64,000 nucleotides of DNA from Tretioscincus oriximinensis (GCA_022410635.1 JAJVDF010000257.1:1425992-1489991); one strand, 5' to 3'. Shown: positions 1 to 11,746, counted from the stretch's first letter. Made by a program: numbers and translations. The notes: generated from the letters alone by a model not told the origin.

Positions 1-720
1 TCTGCTTCTTCTGCTTCCTCTGCTTCTTCTCAGGGGGTGAGGAAGAGAAAGGGGGAGCGAAAGGGACAGGAGGAGGGGAGGGAGGCTTTAGACCCAGAGC
101 AACTGCTGGGACTGTGTGGATTGTGAGAAGGGGAAAGGAGAAGGGGGTTGCACTGGGATGGGGGCATGGCAGATGGGGGTAGCATTGGGGGTGGGGGAAG
201 GAGAGAGAGTGGCTGGGGAAAGGTGCATGGAGCGTGGTAGGGGAGGCCCAATCCTAGAACTCCATTACTGGGAGCACCCAAAGGTTTTGTGACGTCTCCC
301 AATAATGCAAGCCGCAGCCTCAGGCCTACTCTGGGATGGAGGAGGGGGGCAGGGGCAGGTGTGGAGGCAAGTGAGCTGGGGGTTGGGTGGAGGTTAGGGA
401 GGAGGCAGGGACAGGGNTTTGCCCGGCAGGGGCCTTTGACACCTATCCGTGATTGGTGGTGCCACCACCAGCTGCCATTTTGGGTGGCGGCAGTTACAAC
501 ACTGTTTCATCCTGGAGCCTTTCTGGGCTCCAACCAGGACTCAACATCTCTGCCTGGGATCGGGCGAGGCCATACCTAATGGCACCAGCTTTGCGCCCCC
601 CCCCCCCTTTTGCTGGCAGGAGGGCTGTCACCTTCCTGCCGTGACAGCGCAGACGGGCTGGTNGATCGTTCACAAAATGACATCATAGTCTGCTGACACA
701 TTAGGGTTTTATAGTATAGG
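1..720. other. GC-rich, purine-biased unclassified segment
   Basis: Much richer in G and C than anything near it, with TTC/TCC-type simple sequence at 1-32, long G-rich purine runs to about 420 and a C homopolymer near 597-607. It has ambiguous bases at 416 and 663. Composition drops sharply to AT-rich DNA after about 715. Open frames here are compositional and have no recognisable domain. It could be an interspersed repeat of unknown class or a degraded CpG-type region. Confidence 0.35.
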
Positions 721-2594
721 ATACATCAATTTCAATACTGTGCCCTACTCTAAAAAGGTTATTTAAACCACTTTGTAACCCTTTAAACATGAGTTATAAA
801 ATGTTCCTTCTCCTTCTTCCTTCCTTCTCCTCCTATGATAACTTATAAAGAAATACATATTCTGAAGAAAAACCGCAGATATTTAAGGGATTCAACTGAA
901 AATTTATAGGCTTAAAGCTTTTTTAAAAAACAGACAAACAAAACTTTAGAGTTAAATTCTGTATGGAGCAATTTTGCTTCTACTCAGTTATTGGGATCTA
1001 TGTATACTGCTTTGAATAAAAAACTGGATGCGGAGTATTTTCAACTTCTGGTTTCATGCTTTTCCACACTGTTTTCCCACTGTGGGTGTGAATCGGAGAA
1101 TAAATATTTCTCACAGCATCAGAAATAGAATAAGGAATGTATGTGTATATCAAATAACACTAAGGCTGGAAATTTCTGCACTGGAGGCATTTCTATAATA
1201 CTTCTGATACAAGCCATATAGAAGGGAAGCCATAGGTGTTTCTTCACTCAGCTTTTCCAGCCTTCAAAAGGAATTCAAAGTAGGTCAGATAAGAACCCTG
1301 TCAGTTTGCCTTCTAGCTTTACCTTTCTGAGAGCTCCATGTCTGCCTAGGTAGAATCAGCCAGTGACTTTAGAGTGCAGTTTAATTGCCTCTAACATAAG
1401 GGAAAAGAATAAAGGTTTAGAGAAGCGGTGAAGTGTGAATAGAGAAGGCAGGACGATTTTTCAAAGTTAGTTCCAAAGGCCATTATCCCCAATCTCCATC
1501 AGCAAAGATAAAGCGGGTCAGATGGACTAAAATGGCACAAATGACAGGCCACCGTTTATTTTTCATCTGCATTAAGGTATTTTCCTTTGAAGCCATAGCT
1601 CAGATTTTCATGAATCTTCCTTCTCCACTGATTGTCATGTTCTCCTCCAGTACATATTTCCTTACAAATATGTTCAGTATTTGATTTTCATACAAAATAG
1701 TGCCCGGGTGATAAGATAGGCAGAAATAAAATTCCTCTTATCATTTGAAAAGCTTCTTAGCTCTCATGTAAAGAAAGTTATTGGAGAAACGATTTAGCTA
1801 AAATGGGTTTATTGAAAGAGTTTCCTATTCTTTTTAACCCTCCTTAATATACTTGAAAAGCTTATTGGTAAGCAGTCTGTTTATATCACCACTTGTTTTC
1901 CCTCAAATGAGTCTGACCTGTGCTATTGACTTGGGCTGTGCGCACAGCTATTTTCTACCTCGTCCGGAGCGCAATCAGGAAGTGTCAGGNACATGTGCTA
2001 AGTGCTTTTCAGTAGTCAACCCACAATAAACACCATTTATCACAGAATAAACTATTGCTCAGATATTCAAACATCGTTCTGGAGAACCCCCGTACTCTTG
2101 AGAGTGTATGTGTGTGCACAAATCAGACGTGAGATGTTAAAACAAGCGAGCACTAGACACAGGCACTAGACACAGAATATACAGGGTTGATATGCATGGA
2201 CATGCGATTACTGTATTCTGGATTATAACTTTGTAGCAGTTTTTAAGTTGTTGGGTGCACGCAGGTTTGGATTCAGCAGAGTTTCTCTCTACAATATCCT
2301 AACAGAGAAGAATTGCTCCACACAATTGTATTTTTCAAACCAGATTAAAAGTACTCTCTATACTTTCACTGGTTTACGTACATAGGTTTACCGTACCCAT
2401 AATGATGTGGGTTAAAAGGTTCTTACATCTCTGCTTCAACATAGATGAAAGTGGGTTAGGAAAAAGAACTGACTAATCAAATAAAGAACTCTTTTAAAAA
2501 GAAAATTATATTTTCTTTTATATTTCAGGGAATATGAAATATAAGGATCTAAGAAAGGCAAAGAGTAATAGTGGGGAAAACCTCAGTGTCCTAC
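721..2594. other. AT-rich 3' flanking DNA, nothing recognised
   Basis: No open frame with a recognisable domain, no terminal repeats and no known SINE/LINE ends seen. A 13-bp unit is duplicated in tandem near 2148-2175 (GCACTAGACACAG-like). Confidence 0.4.
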
Positions 2595-3200
2595 TGCATA
2601 ACACCAAATAATTCTACGGAGCTTCCCCACAACATGGTTTGCCTCGCTATTTCTCTTAAAACGTATTCACGAGGCACCCACCGTGTACCTTAAAGCTTCC
2701 ACACACTGCTTAGCAATCTTGTCACATGACAAGCCCCATAAAGCATTGATGCACTTGCCTTACTACAATTCCCAGCATTCTCTGAGAGCCAAGAGCACAT
2801 GGAGCCCTTAAGTCTTGTGAGATTTACCAAGTTCACATTGTTGAATGACAAGTTATCTTTCAAATTTTACAAAATGCCCACTGTTGAATCACACAAACCT
2901 CATGACTAGAAATTGTGACTAGAAACAACAGACTTTTTAGTGAGTTCATGAGTGACTTCCTCGGGTACATAGAAAGTGATGTTGTTACCAAATCCGTAGA
3001 AATCATCTGCGGGGATACAGCCTCAGATTCTATTAAAATAGTTGCTCCAGCTGTCCTCAACAATGCTAAAGAATTGTTGTCAGTATGACAAATATAACCC
3101 ATCTCTTTCATTAAATCTAGGCAACTAGTATAGCAAAAGAGATGATGAACAGGAAAGATAAAGCAAGTAGCAAAGTAAAGAAATGTAAGACTTAACACCT
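2595..3200 (-). repeat. Unnamed interspersed repeat, copy 1
   Basis: The minus strand shares a long diverged block with 31490-31880 on the plus strand. Shared landmarks are TGTGTGATTCAACA, a CTCACAAGACTT block and the GAGAATGCTGGGAATT string. This copy keeps a 112-codon open frame (2860-3198, minus) that ends with EVCVIQQWAFCKI, and the other copy translates to a related VCVIQQ segment. I cannot assign it to a superfamily. It could be a domesticated-looking remnant of a DNA transposon or an ERV-related sequence. Confidence 0.5.
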
Positions 3201-3505
3201 TAATTGAGGTAACAATAATTTAAGGTGTATCATTTAGGATTTTTTTAAAAGTAAGGTCCCTTTCTAAAAAATAAAAAAATATAGCATGTGTGCTTTTCAC
3301 ACAACATTTCCATGCTGTTAGTCTTGACCTAGACTTGAAAATTCCTGCTAGAATGTCTGTGGCAGTCAATCTTCTTGCACAGTCCATGATACGGTACATG
3401 TAGAATTAGCTCAGTAGTGTCATGCAAAATCTGTACAGTAGTTTATTGGCTACTTTAAGGAGGCGCAATGTCTGAAATGGACTGAAATGAAGAATTATTT
3501 TGGCA

Positions 3506-4173
3506 AGAAACGAGATTAAAAATAATTCACAAATGGCACCGGACACCTCAACAACTAACTCATTTCATAAGAAACACAAGTAACCAATGCTGGCAAGGAT
3601 GCCAGATGGTAGCAGATTATTACCATATTTACTGGACATGTCCACACTCACAAGAATTTTGGGGGGAAATCCAAAAAGAGATAAACAAAATATATGATGA
3701 AACATTACAATATCAGATAAAATGGCAATATGTCTATTAGATTTGGATAACATAAGATCTCTCAATAAATGAAAAATGATAGAAAACTTGATCAAGTGCG
3801 CACAGATAATATTAATGAGAGGATGGAAAGATGTAACAGCAAGAACATTAAGAAAATGGAGAGATTATATAGAAGAGAAAATGGCTGTAGACATTAATTT
3901 GGTAAAAATAAACAACGCACATGATTTTTCAAAAACAATAGAGATAAAGAGTAATTGGAGGATAGTCAAAAACTATTTAGTGAATAATATGACTCATCAG
4001 TCAAGGAAAAATAAAATAGAATTGATTTTTTCTCTATAAACCACAAGAATACAACAAGGAATGGGGAAGGGTGGAGGGAGGGAAGAAAGGGAAGGGTACA
4101 ACATAAATGTATAACATTAACGATGTGAAATGTGAAATAAAATGTTTATGCATTATAAAATCAATTAAAAAGA
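3506..4173 (+). mobile_element. 5'-truncated L1 3' end with 16-bp target duplication
   Basis: Translation of the first part gives an L1 ORF2 C-terminus with the NQCWQGCQ...YHIYWTCPHSQEFWGEI pattern (a Cys/His-type motif), broken by stops, then an open stretch 3776-4039 (KWRDYIEEKMAVDIN). A G-rich purine tract at about 4060-4098, typical of L1 3' UTRs, and an A-rich end follow. The 16-bp direct repeat AAGAATTATTTTGGCA flanks it at 3490-3505 and 4174-4189, proving target-primed insertion. Confidence 0.8.
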
Positions 4174-4375
4174 AAGAATTATTTTGGCACCATATTTTAG
4201 TCTAACGCTTCATTTGGTGCAGATGAAGCCAATTGAATGGGCAGGCTACTAAATTATTAGGGTAATAAAAACTGAAAGTAATTGTAAAGAGTTCTTGACA
4301 TTGCATGATTGGGCAAAGAAATAGGAAATGGTTTTCAATTGCAACAAGCCAAGAGTTATTAGGGAAAAGATTTTA

Positions 4376-4836
4376 GGCAGCATTCCCATTGCTCCTTAAT
4401 GTGCGCACAACTGTGAAGCCAAAGTCCATCTTTCCGGTTGTGTTACCATAAAAACGAGCTCAGAAGTGCTGCACTGTTGCTCTAAACACACACCACAGGT
4501 TTCTGCTCTGCAGTTTGTAGTGAAATTGCGTCGTTGCTGCTGCTTGTTGCAATTCGTGCTACTTGTACAGGGATTAGACAACAAAAAGCAAGAGAGAGAG
4601 CGGAGGCTGGGGGCACTTTTGCAGGCTCAGCAGCTTCCCTCCCTCCTCTGGAAAAACAGGTTTTCCTGGCTAATGCAGCCTGATGAAAGAGATTTATTGA
4701 GCACTCTCAGCACACAGAAATTGGGACGTTAACATGGAATGAATGTTCAGGTAAAATTAAGTCCTCATTTCGTTTTAATTTTGGAATGATAAAATCCGTT
4801 TTCCACTCACTTTTAAAGTTTGAATGGGAAAGCAGC
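4376..4836. mobile_element. Unnamed non-autonomous DNA transposon (MITE family X), copy 1
   Basis: 461 bp highly similar along its length to 58103-58588. Both begin with CATTCCCATT next to a GGCAGC-like end and finish with AATGGGAAWGCAG, so the termini are inverted repeats of about 13-15 bp. This copy has TTTA directly on both sides (4372-4375 and 4837-4840). No coding capacity. Superfamily uncertain: the GG-type termini and T/A-only short target would suit PIF/Harbinger. Confidence 0.65.
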
Positions 4837-5094
4837 TTTAGTTACTCCTATCAACTGATGGGGCATCAGCTTTCTGTGGCTGCGTGCACACCCCAACGTA
4901 AAAAATAATACAAAGTTATATTCTGGAATATAGAAATCGCGTGTCTGTGCACACAAAGCATCTATATTCCATGGGCAATGCTTCACATCGCTCCATGGTG
5001 CCAAAACAATTCTTCATTTCAGTCCATGCTTAGAGTGTTGACCCACTGATCAGCAGGATTTTATTTTTAAAAAAAAGCAAATTCAATGCTAGGA

Positions 5095-5914
5095 GAATAG
5101 AAAACATCAGTTTATAAACCTTTGGCAAGGCCATATGTGCAATATTGTGTGCAGTTCTGATCAACACATCTCAGAAAGAGGATTGTAGAACTGGAAAAGT
5201 GTAAAAAAAGGCAATAAGAATAATTAAGGGAGTGGATTAATGCAATGAAAGACTGCAATGAACATTTTGAAAAAGGGCATTTAAGTAGTGATCTGTTGAG
5301 GGTATAAAATCATGCATGAGCTGGAAAAGTTGGTTACATTTTTCTATCATGCAATATTAGAACAAGAGGCCTTTTTATGAAACTGATGGGCAAGAAAATT
5401 AGGACTCATAGGGTAATCAGTTTATGGAACTTACAGCCAGAAATCATGGCGAGAGCAGCTAACCTGAGTAGTGTTAGCTTTTGCTGAATGCCCNTGCAAG
5501 AAAATATAAGAGGCAAAGGCTTTTCTGGCAGCCGTGAGTTTATTTGGCAGAGGCTGGCAGAACTATATCAGCATCAAGACACTAATTGAGCAATCAATCA
5601 AAGAATGAAAAGCATGGCCAACGGTTTCACTTTGGCTAATAAACCCTTTCATCTCTCTGCCCAAGGCGTAGCCAATGATTGAATTATAGCCAATAGATGA
5701 AAAATTGGCTGGTGCGCAAATCACACCAGAAAGTGTCGAGTAAAACAAAAGCAGAAAAGGTTAACCCTTCACCACCCTGACAAGTAGTACATAAAAATAG
5801 ATAAAATTCATAGAGGTCAGGTGTATCGATGTTAGTACAGAAGATGTTTAGGTAATGCTTCCAGGTTGGAGCGGCAGGTAGGATTTCACTAAAAACTATT
5901 TGCAGGGAGTTGTT
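5095..5914 (+). mobile_element. CR1-type LINE 3' region, split by a solo LTR
   Basis: Translation of 5110-5260 gives VYKPLARPYVQYCVQF-like CR1 reverse-transcriptase C-terminus and then the ORF2 3' segment. It resumes after 5788 with the FIEV...DVW-type end and the GGTTGGAGCGGCAGG block seen in other copies. The LTR at 5472-5782 interrupts it. Old and full of stops. Confidence 0.7.
5472..5782 (-). mobile_element. Solo LTR of an endogenous retrovirus-like element
   Basis: 311 bp. On the minus strand it starts TGTCAGGG and ends GCTAACA, the TG...CA rule. The 5-bp target AGTAG (plus strand) flanks it at 5467-5471 and 5783-5787. Internally on the minus strand there are several ATTGGC (inverted CCAAT) boxes and an AATAAA followed by CTCACGGCTG, as at an LTR R/U5 boundary. 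No internal viral genes remain. Confidence 0.7.
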
Positions 5915-5918
5915 GTTA

Positions 5919-6352
5919 TCATAAGAACATAAGAAGAACCATACCAGATCGGGCCAGAGCCCATCTAGTCCAGCATTCTGTCTCATACAGAGGCCCACCA
6001 GCTGCACCTGGGCAGTCTGAACAGAGGAAAGCAAAAAGTGCACCTGATCATGACTCCCTGCAAATGGCATTTCAAGAGTCCTGCCTGTTGCTTCATCCCA
6101 GAGGCAACATCCAGACATCCATCCTAGTATCCATTTATACCTTTGGTGTCCNTGAACCTGTCTAATCTTGTCTTGAAGCTTTCCAAGCTGTTAGCTACCA
6201 CCACCACTTCAGGAAGTAAGTTCCACAGGCTGATAACCCTCTGAGTGAAAAAATACTTTCCTTTGTTTGTTCTCACTTTTCTGCCCATCAGTTTCAAGGA
6301 GTGCCCTCTGGTCCTAGTGTTGTGTGATAGAGAAAACATTTTTTCTCTATTA
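5919..6352 (-). mobile_element. CR1-type LINE 3' end
   Basis: Starts with the tandem AAGAACAT-type 8-bp tail unit characteristic of CR1 3' ends, then the GGGCCAGAGCCCATCTAGTCC block and a translated EKMFSLSHNTRTRGHSLKLMGRKVRT-like ORF2 end. Single ambiguous base at 6152. Confidence 0.8.
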
Positions 6353-8563
6353 ATCACCACCACCATCATCATCACCATCATCAAAGACATAAACAAACAT
6401 ATACCATACAAACCACTAAAGACAGAAATACAAAATTTCATCCCTCCCCCCTTGAATATATCATATTATTACTGATGTAACTCTCATATTACATTCCTAT
6501 GTTCGTAGATCATCATGATGGCTGTATTATCTATGACAAAAATCACAATTTTTCTGTCCAGGTTGTTTTTTGGTTGTATTCCTTTCACGATTAGTCTTTT
6601 CTCTCTGATAAAATGAAATTTCGGGAAGTTCATCGTGTAGTTGAGCCAATTGACCCAAGTCTGTTTAGATTTGTCTTTCCACCTTCTGGGTACTAATATA
6701 TGTCCGGCACAGATACTCTGCTTCAAAATCCATGAATTTCCATAACCTAAATTCAACAGCTCCACACAATTGAATATTAGTAATTCTATAGAATATAAAT
6801 GGTATATTATAANTAATTATGTTATTAACAGTATTAAATATATTTTGCCAAAATATGTTTAATTCCAGACGATCGTACCACATATGTTTGTAGTAACCAC
6901 TCGCTTGGCACCCATGCCGACACTGTGGGAAAGATGTGCCGGTGTTCTATACCATCTTGTGTTTAGTTTTATTTTTACGTCTTTATAATATTAGAGTTGG
7001 GATATATCCTTAATCCAATCATCCCAAAAGCTTTGTATGTTCACAATATCAGGCTCCCATTGTTGTTTCAAGGTAATTTTATTTTTATACTTTTGTTTTA
7101 TTAGAATCCTATTTATATATATCTCCTACTAGCCTCCTTCCTCTTTTCCTTCGTCTATTACCTCTGCAAAATTCTGTTTTGTTTCCTTCATAAGCTGTTT
7201 AATCTTATTGTTACTGCTAAATCTTAGGAGTGCTTCCTCTTGCATCCAGTTTCTCTTGCTTGGATCTGGTTGTAGCCTTTGTAGTTCCATCCTTTATAAT
7301 GGGGTCCTGTGAGTGCTAAACAAATACCAAATACTTTGTTTCTCTTTTTATTTTATCCAATTCGAGTATTGTGCTAAGTTCTCTTCCCGTTCAATATTCA
7401 TCGTATTAACTGATGCAATCTGCCTCCAATCTCTCATCAATTCTTTTTCATTTTCCTGCCAGATTCTATGCAATCTTTGATAAGTAGCTGGCCAGACTCT
7501 CTTTATTCTTCTTTCTACTTTAGGGTTCAGTACTGTTTTACTTTCCAGCAGATTTAATTTCCTCTCCAATTTCTCTAATTTTTGCGACTCCCTAATTTTA
7601 GTAACTGAAATACCTCAAAATAGGTTTCAGACAAGGAAGTCCCCAGCCTGCTTCTATGATTGGTGAATAAAGTATTCTGTTGACAATTCTATTTTTCTTA
7701 TCATTTAAGATCCAGTTTTTTATAGTAAGTTCCCACCTCTTTAACAAATGTTCCAGGATAGTTATAGGGAGTATCTGAAACAGATGTATAAATTTTGGTA
7801 ATATAAACATCTTTAGGGCCCTTATCTTGGATAATATGCTTCATTTTTTATTTGCCCATTTTATTAATAATATCTGGGTTTTATTCCATACCTGATTATA
7901 ATTTGCTGTAATTAATCTTTTAATATTTCTCAAAAGCCATATTCCTAANTATTTGATTTTTTTAAAAAACCTTGCTTAAATCCTGATATATGGGCTATTT
8001 GAGGTTGTTCCCTTCTGGGAATATTAATTGATAAAATCTCTGATTTTTATATGTTGATTTTTAATCCCAATATTTTTTCCAAATTTAGTATTTCTGTTTT
8101 AAGAAATGGAATAAATCTCATACAGTCACTGATAACTAAAAGTACATCATCTGCATACATTTTAAGCTTATGATTTTCCTGTCTGTCCTGATATCATCTA
8201 ATTTTGTTGTTATTCCTTAAATTACTGGTCAGTGGCTCCATTGCTAATATAAATATCAATATAATATAAGTATCAAAGGAGACACTCTTGTTTAACTCCA
8301 ATTCTAATCTAGAGATAATCTGAAGTTCCACCATTGACTCTAACTCTTACTATACTTCTTTCATACACACCTTTGATCGTTCTTTAGAATTTTCCCCCTA
8401 GACCAGAGCTCCCTAATATATTAATGGCTTATGGAATCAAAGCCTTTATACATGTCTAATTTAATGAGGCCAACTTTCTTTTATGCAGCCTAGCATTGTT
8501 TATTAAATTTACTGCTATCCTTACTGGAGCACCGATTTGGCTTCCNTTCACAAATCCATATTG

Positions 8564-8777
8564 TCCAGCAAAGTTGCTAGCAGCACTTTGAGACTAACTT
8601 GAGAAAAGTGGTTGGCATAAGCTTTCGTAGACAGGTCTACTTCTTCAGATGCATCTGAAGAAGTAGACCTGTCTACGAAAGCTTATGCCAACCACTTTTC
8701 TCAAGTTAGTCTCAAAGTGCTGCTAGCTCCTTTGCTGGACTTTCTGCTAGACTAAGACGGCTATTTCTCTGAAATTG
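8564..8777 (+). mobile_element. Penelope-like palindromic insertion, copy A
   Basis: An arm of about 85 bp (8565-8650) is followed by its near-perfect inverted copy (8651-8740) and a tail ending GCTATTTCTCTGAAATTG-like. The 12-bp target AAATCCATATTG lies on both sides (8552-8563 and 8778-8789), inside the L1. Partial inverted copies with 10-15 bp targets are typical of Penelope-like elements. The right arm has CTGAAGA (8655-8661), a GTAGA/TCTAC stem and GAAA (8677-8680), as in hammerhead ribozyme cores. Confidence 0.6.
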
Positions 8778-9254
8778 AAATCCATATTGGTCATCTAACT
8801 AGAAGGAGGATAATTTTTTCCAATCTTTTTGCAATAATTCTTGCAAAGATTTTGTAGTCTTGATTTGTTAATGTTATTGGTTTTAGGTTTCCATGTTGGT
8901 TTCTAGTTTACCAGCCTTATGAATTGGGATTATCTCAGATTGCCTCCAAGAGTCTGGAATTATCTGATTTGTTAATATTTGATTAGATAATATTTTTAGA
9001 TGGGGTACTAATTCTTCTTTAAATAGCTTATAAAAATTGGATGTAAAGCCATCTGGGCCTGGGGCTTTTCTAACCTTTAGAGTAGACGTAGCCTTTTCTG
9101 AAATTCTCTGATATTTCTGAATTTAGGAGATCCTTTCCTTTGTATTCAATTGGGGATCCACATTTATATTGCCATCTTCCACTACAGGTTCTCAGTAAAT
9201 AAACGGATAGAAGGCAGGCACTTTATTTCTGATTTCATTGTCCTGGACATGGTN

Positions 9255-9288
9255 TGTTAAAGTGTTCCCTTAATTGTCTTGAGCAGTA
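9255..9288. mobile_element. Half of a mariner-type MITE
   Basis: One arm only of the CTGCTCAAAACAATTAAGGG family (here on the minus strand, with one mismatch) next to TA, within the L1. Full copies are at 42668-42741 and 19110-19185. Confidence 0.5.
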
Positions 9289-9895
9289 TAGTTAATGTGT
9301 CATCCCTAAGGCAGTTAATTCTTTACCTTTCATTTCTTGATTTTAACATCCTTGCCATTCTTTTTATACTTTGGCCATCCCAAGAAACTGTTTCATTTTG
9401 TATAAACATAGCAGTTGGGTCCTAAGTCCTATAGCCTCTTTTTTATCATCCAACTAACTTTTATTATTTCTTGCTTTTGTTCTTATATATTCTTTTTTTG
9501 GAGTTGATCAATTCTTAAAATTACAATATAATCCTCTACTAAAAATAAATATTTTGCAATTATCATATTATTTAAGAAACTCTTCTGGCCCATACTGGAG
9601 GAGTTTATGTTTGAAATCGAGATACACTGCTCAGCTAGTATAGCATTCATAAAGACAAACCTGCCGTTTAATTTTCTTCACTTTTATATTCAATCTTTCC
9701 CCCCCAAAATGGCCACTCCTCTAGCTCTCCTAGAACCCCTTGCTTCTGCTAGCACTGTCTATTCTGCAAAGTTACATAACAGTGAGTCATCTTTATCGGT
9801 TTCTTATAACACTGCTAAGTCTGCTTTAGAATCTCTTAAGAGTCTGTTCAGTCTTTCATATCTGAACCCAAGCCATTCACATTTATAGTTAGCAT

Positions 9896-10364
9896 CTTAA
9901 AGTCTGCCATTTAGTAAGGTATTAGTTTCATATTCCCACATGAAGTATTTGTTGTTGTTTATGATATATCCCTTCCCCCAAGCTCTATCCCANCTATATA
10001 TGAAGAGTGTGATCCAAATGGATTGCTATCATGCCTCTGGGCCTTTCGAACTACATTGCTCCTACTAGGTGCTCCTTGCATAGTATTTAAGAATAAACTT
10101 TATTATACTTTTGGATATTTCAGTTCCCTAAATCCTTCTTAGATTTAGGTTTATGAATATTTCCCAGGTCTTTGCTTTATATGTTCAGCATAACCTTTAT
10201 TATCCTAATATCGTAGAAACGTATATGAATTCCCTTAGAGATACTAACATATACACCTAATATTATTATCTGCTTAATATATAACATCAAAATATATAAT
10301 ATACATATATTCACCCTGATGCTGCTATTCCTAATAATATCCTTACTCCCTCTATCCTTCTCTG
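9896..10364. other. AT-rich sequence upstream of L1 ORF2
   Basis: May be the ORF1/ORF2 spacer or decayed ORF1 of the L1 on the minus strand, but no ORF1 motif could be identified. Confidence 0.25.
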
Positions 10365-10500
10365 CTCTTATTTATTTATTTACATTTTTATACCACCCTA
10401 TACCTGAAGGTCTCAGGGCAGTTAACAATAAAATCACAATTAACAGGTTAAAAAACAATCACATCTAAGAGTAGTGAAGAGACAGCAGGCCAGGCCTTCT
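10365..10500 (-). mobile_element. L2-like LINE/SINE 3' tail fragment
   Basis: Minus-strand 3' end with the ATTTATTTA tail, then the CCCTATACCTGAAGGTCTCA block shared with five other places in the window and a remnant of the segment seen at 35885-36290. Confidence 0.6.
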
Positions 10501-11480
10501 ATCTGAAGCCTGGTATTCTGCCAAAAGAGTAACCATTTTAAACTCCACCAATTTTTGTAATATTTGGTAAGGCAATTGAATATATATATTAGAATATATT
10601 TCCTTATAGGGCTATTTCATTTCAAGCCTTACCTACTTCCCCAATGATTATAGCTGTTCTTCAGCTATACAATGCACATAAAATTGGAAATAAGAGCTAT
10701 GCTATTTTATATTAATATTGCACTATCTCTACCGCATCTTCTTAATGTCCCCATTTAACATACACACCACCACCATTACAACCTTACTAGCTACCTTCTG
10801 TCTAAATAAGTATTACTAATAATAATATGTAATAAGTTTATTAAATTAGCTTAAATCCCTTTTAATATATAGCTCCACCCTCAATATACAGTTTTTTCAT
10901 TTTACTTCTATCCCAATGGAAATTAATTTATTCCAATAGTTTTTAATAATCATTTAAATGCATTAATTTTCAGTAAATTCATTGTCAATCTGTTTATTTG
11001 CAGGTTGTTTGGAGCAAGTGAAAATTCTGCCTTCTTCTTTTACTTGTCCAAAAACATTCTGGATGATTAGACATGATGCTAGAATAAGTTCTTATTCAAT
11101 GTGCAACCATAGTTTTTCAATTCAAATTGGAAAACTCCAAAGGCCTCCTCTTTCATCCACTATTTAGTCATATTCCCGGTTAACCTACCTCTTGTTGTCT
11201 AAATGGCAGAGTGACAATGTGGGAAAGCAGAGGCATTTTACTGATTGGAATGCCTCACTTCTGCAAAGTACCTATGCACACATTAGTAAAATGTTTAAAA
11301 AGTGCCATACCATACCACCCTCCCTGGAAGAACCGAAAACAGAGGGAGCTACAGTATTTAAGGGTCAAAAGAGTCAGAGATTAGACACTGTACTAATGCA
11401 GTCACTTTTTCCAAGAGGTTGAATTGTGTAATAAAGCATTCAGGGCAAGGTAAGTTCTCTTACTTTCAATGTAAAACCCA
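10501..11480. other. AT-rich flanking DNA, nothing recognised
   Basis: Low-complexity AT stretches and no repeat ends. Open frames at 10982-11167 and 11192-11422 have no recognisable domain. Confidence 0.4.
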
Positions 11481-11578
11481 ACAATAATAATAAAAATAAA
11501 TAAATAATAGTAATAGTAATAGTAATAGTAGTAATAGTAGTAATAATAGTAATAGTAGTAGTAATAATAGTAATAGTA

Positions 11579-11623
<45 letters not shown>

Positions 11624-11677
11624 GTAGTAATAATAGTAATAGTAATAGTAATAGTAGTAATAGTAGTAATAGTAGTA

Positions 11678-11746
<69 letters not shown>

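Larger units (their letters stand above)
3477..5027. mobile_element. Candidate DNA transposon with ~33-bp inverted termini, carrying nested inserts
   Basis: The left end reads ATGGACTGAAATGAAGAATT and continues TATTTTGGCA. The right end, read on the minus strand from 5027, gives the same string with one difference and continues into GGCACCAT. The left copy continues GGCACCAT only once the L1 insertion (3506-4173) is removed, which shows the L1 landed inside the left terminus. A second MITE sits at 4376-4836. Subtracting both leaves an element of about 0.4 kb. Flanks are AT/AT, so the target duplication and superfamily are unclear. Confidence 0.5.
6353..9895 (-). mobile_element. L1 LINE, ORF2 with endonuclease and reverse transcriptase remnants
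   Basis: ORF2 begins at ATG 9895 with MLTINVNGLGSDMK, the L1 endonuclease start. The reverse-transcriptase motif RKAPGPDGF lies near 9045-9071 and the catalytic MYADDVLL near 8141-8160. MFILPKFIHLFQ...GWGLPCLKP (7598-7810) and the C-terminal KWKDK-like end (6484-6765) follow. Many stops and frameshifts, so it is dead. It is interrupted by the Penelope-like palindrome at 8564-8777 and a mariner half-MITE at 9255-9288. ORF1 was not recognised upstream. Confidence 0.85.

Noticed and set aside
289..688. Overlapping open frames in the GC-rich start of the window
   Set aside because: Three overlapping frames with low-complexity composition, which is what GC-rich DNA gives by chance.
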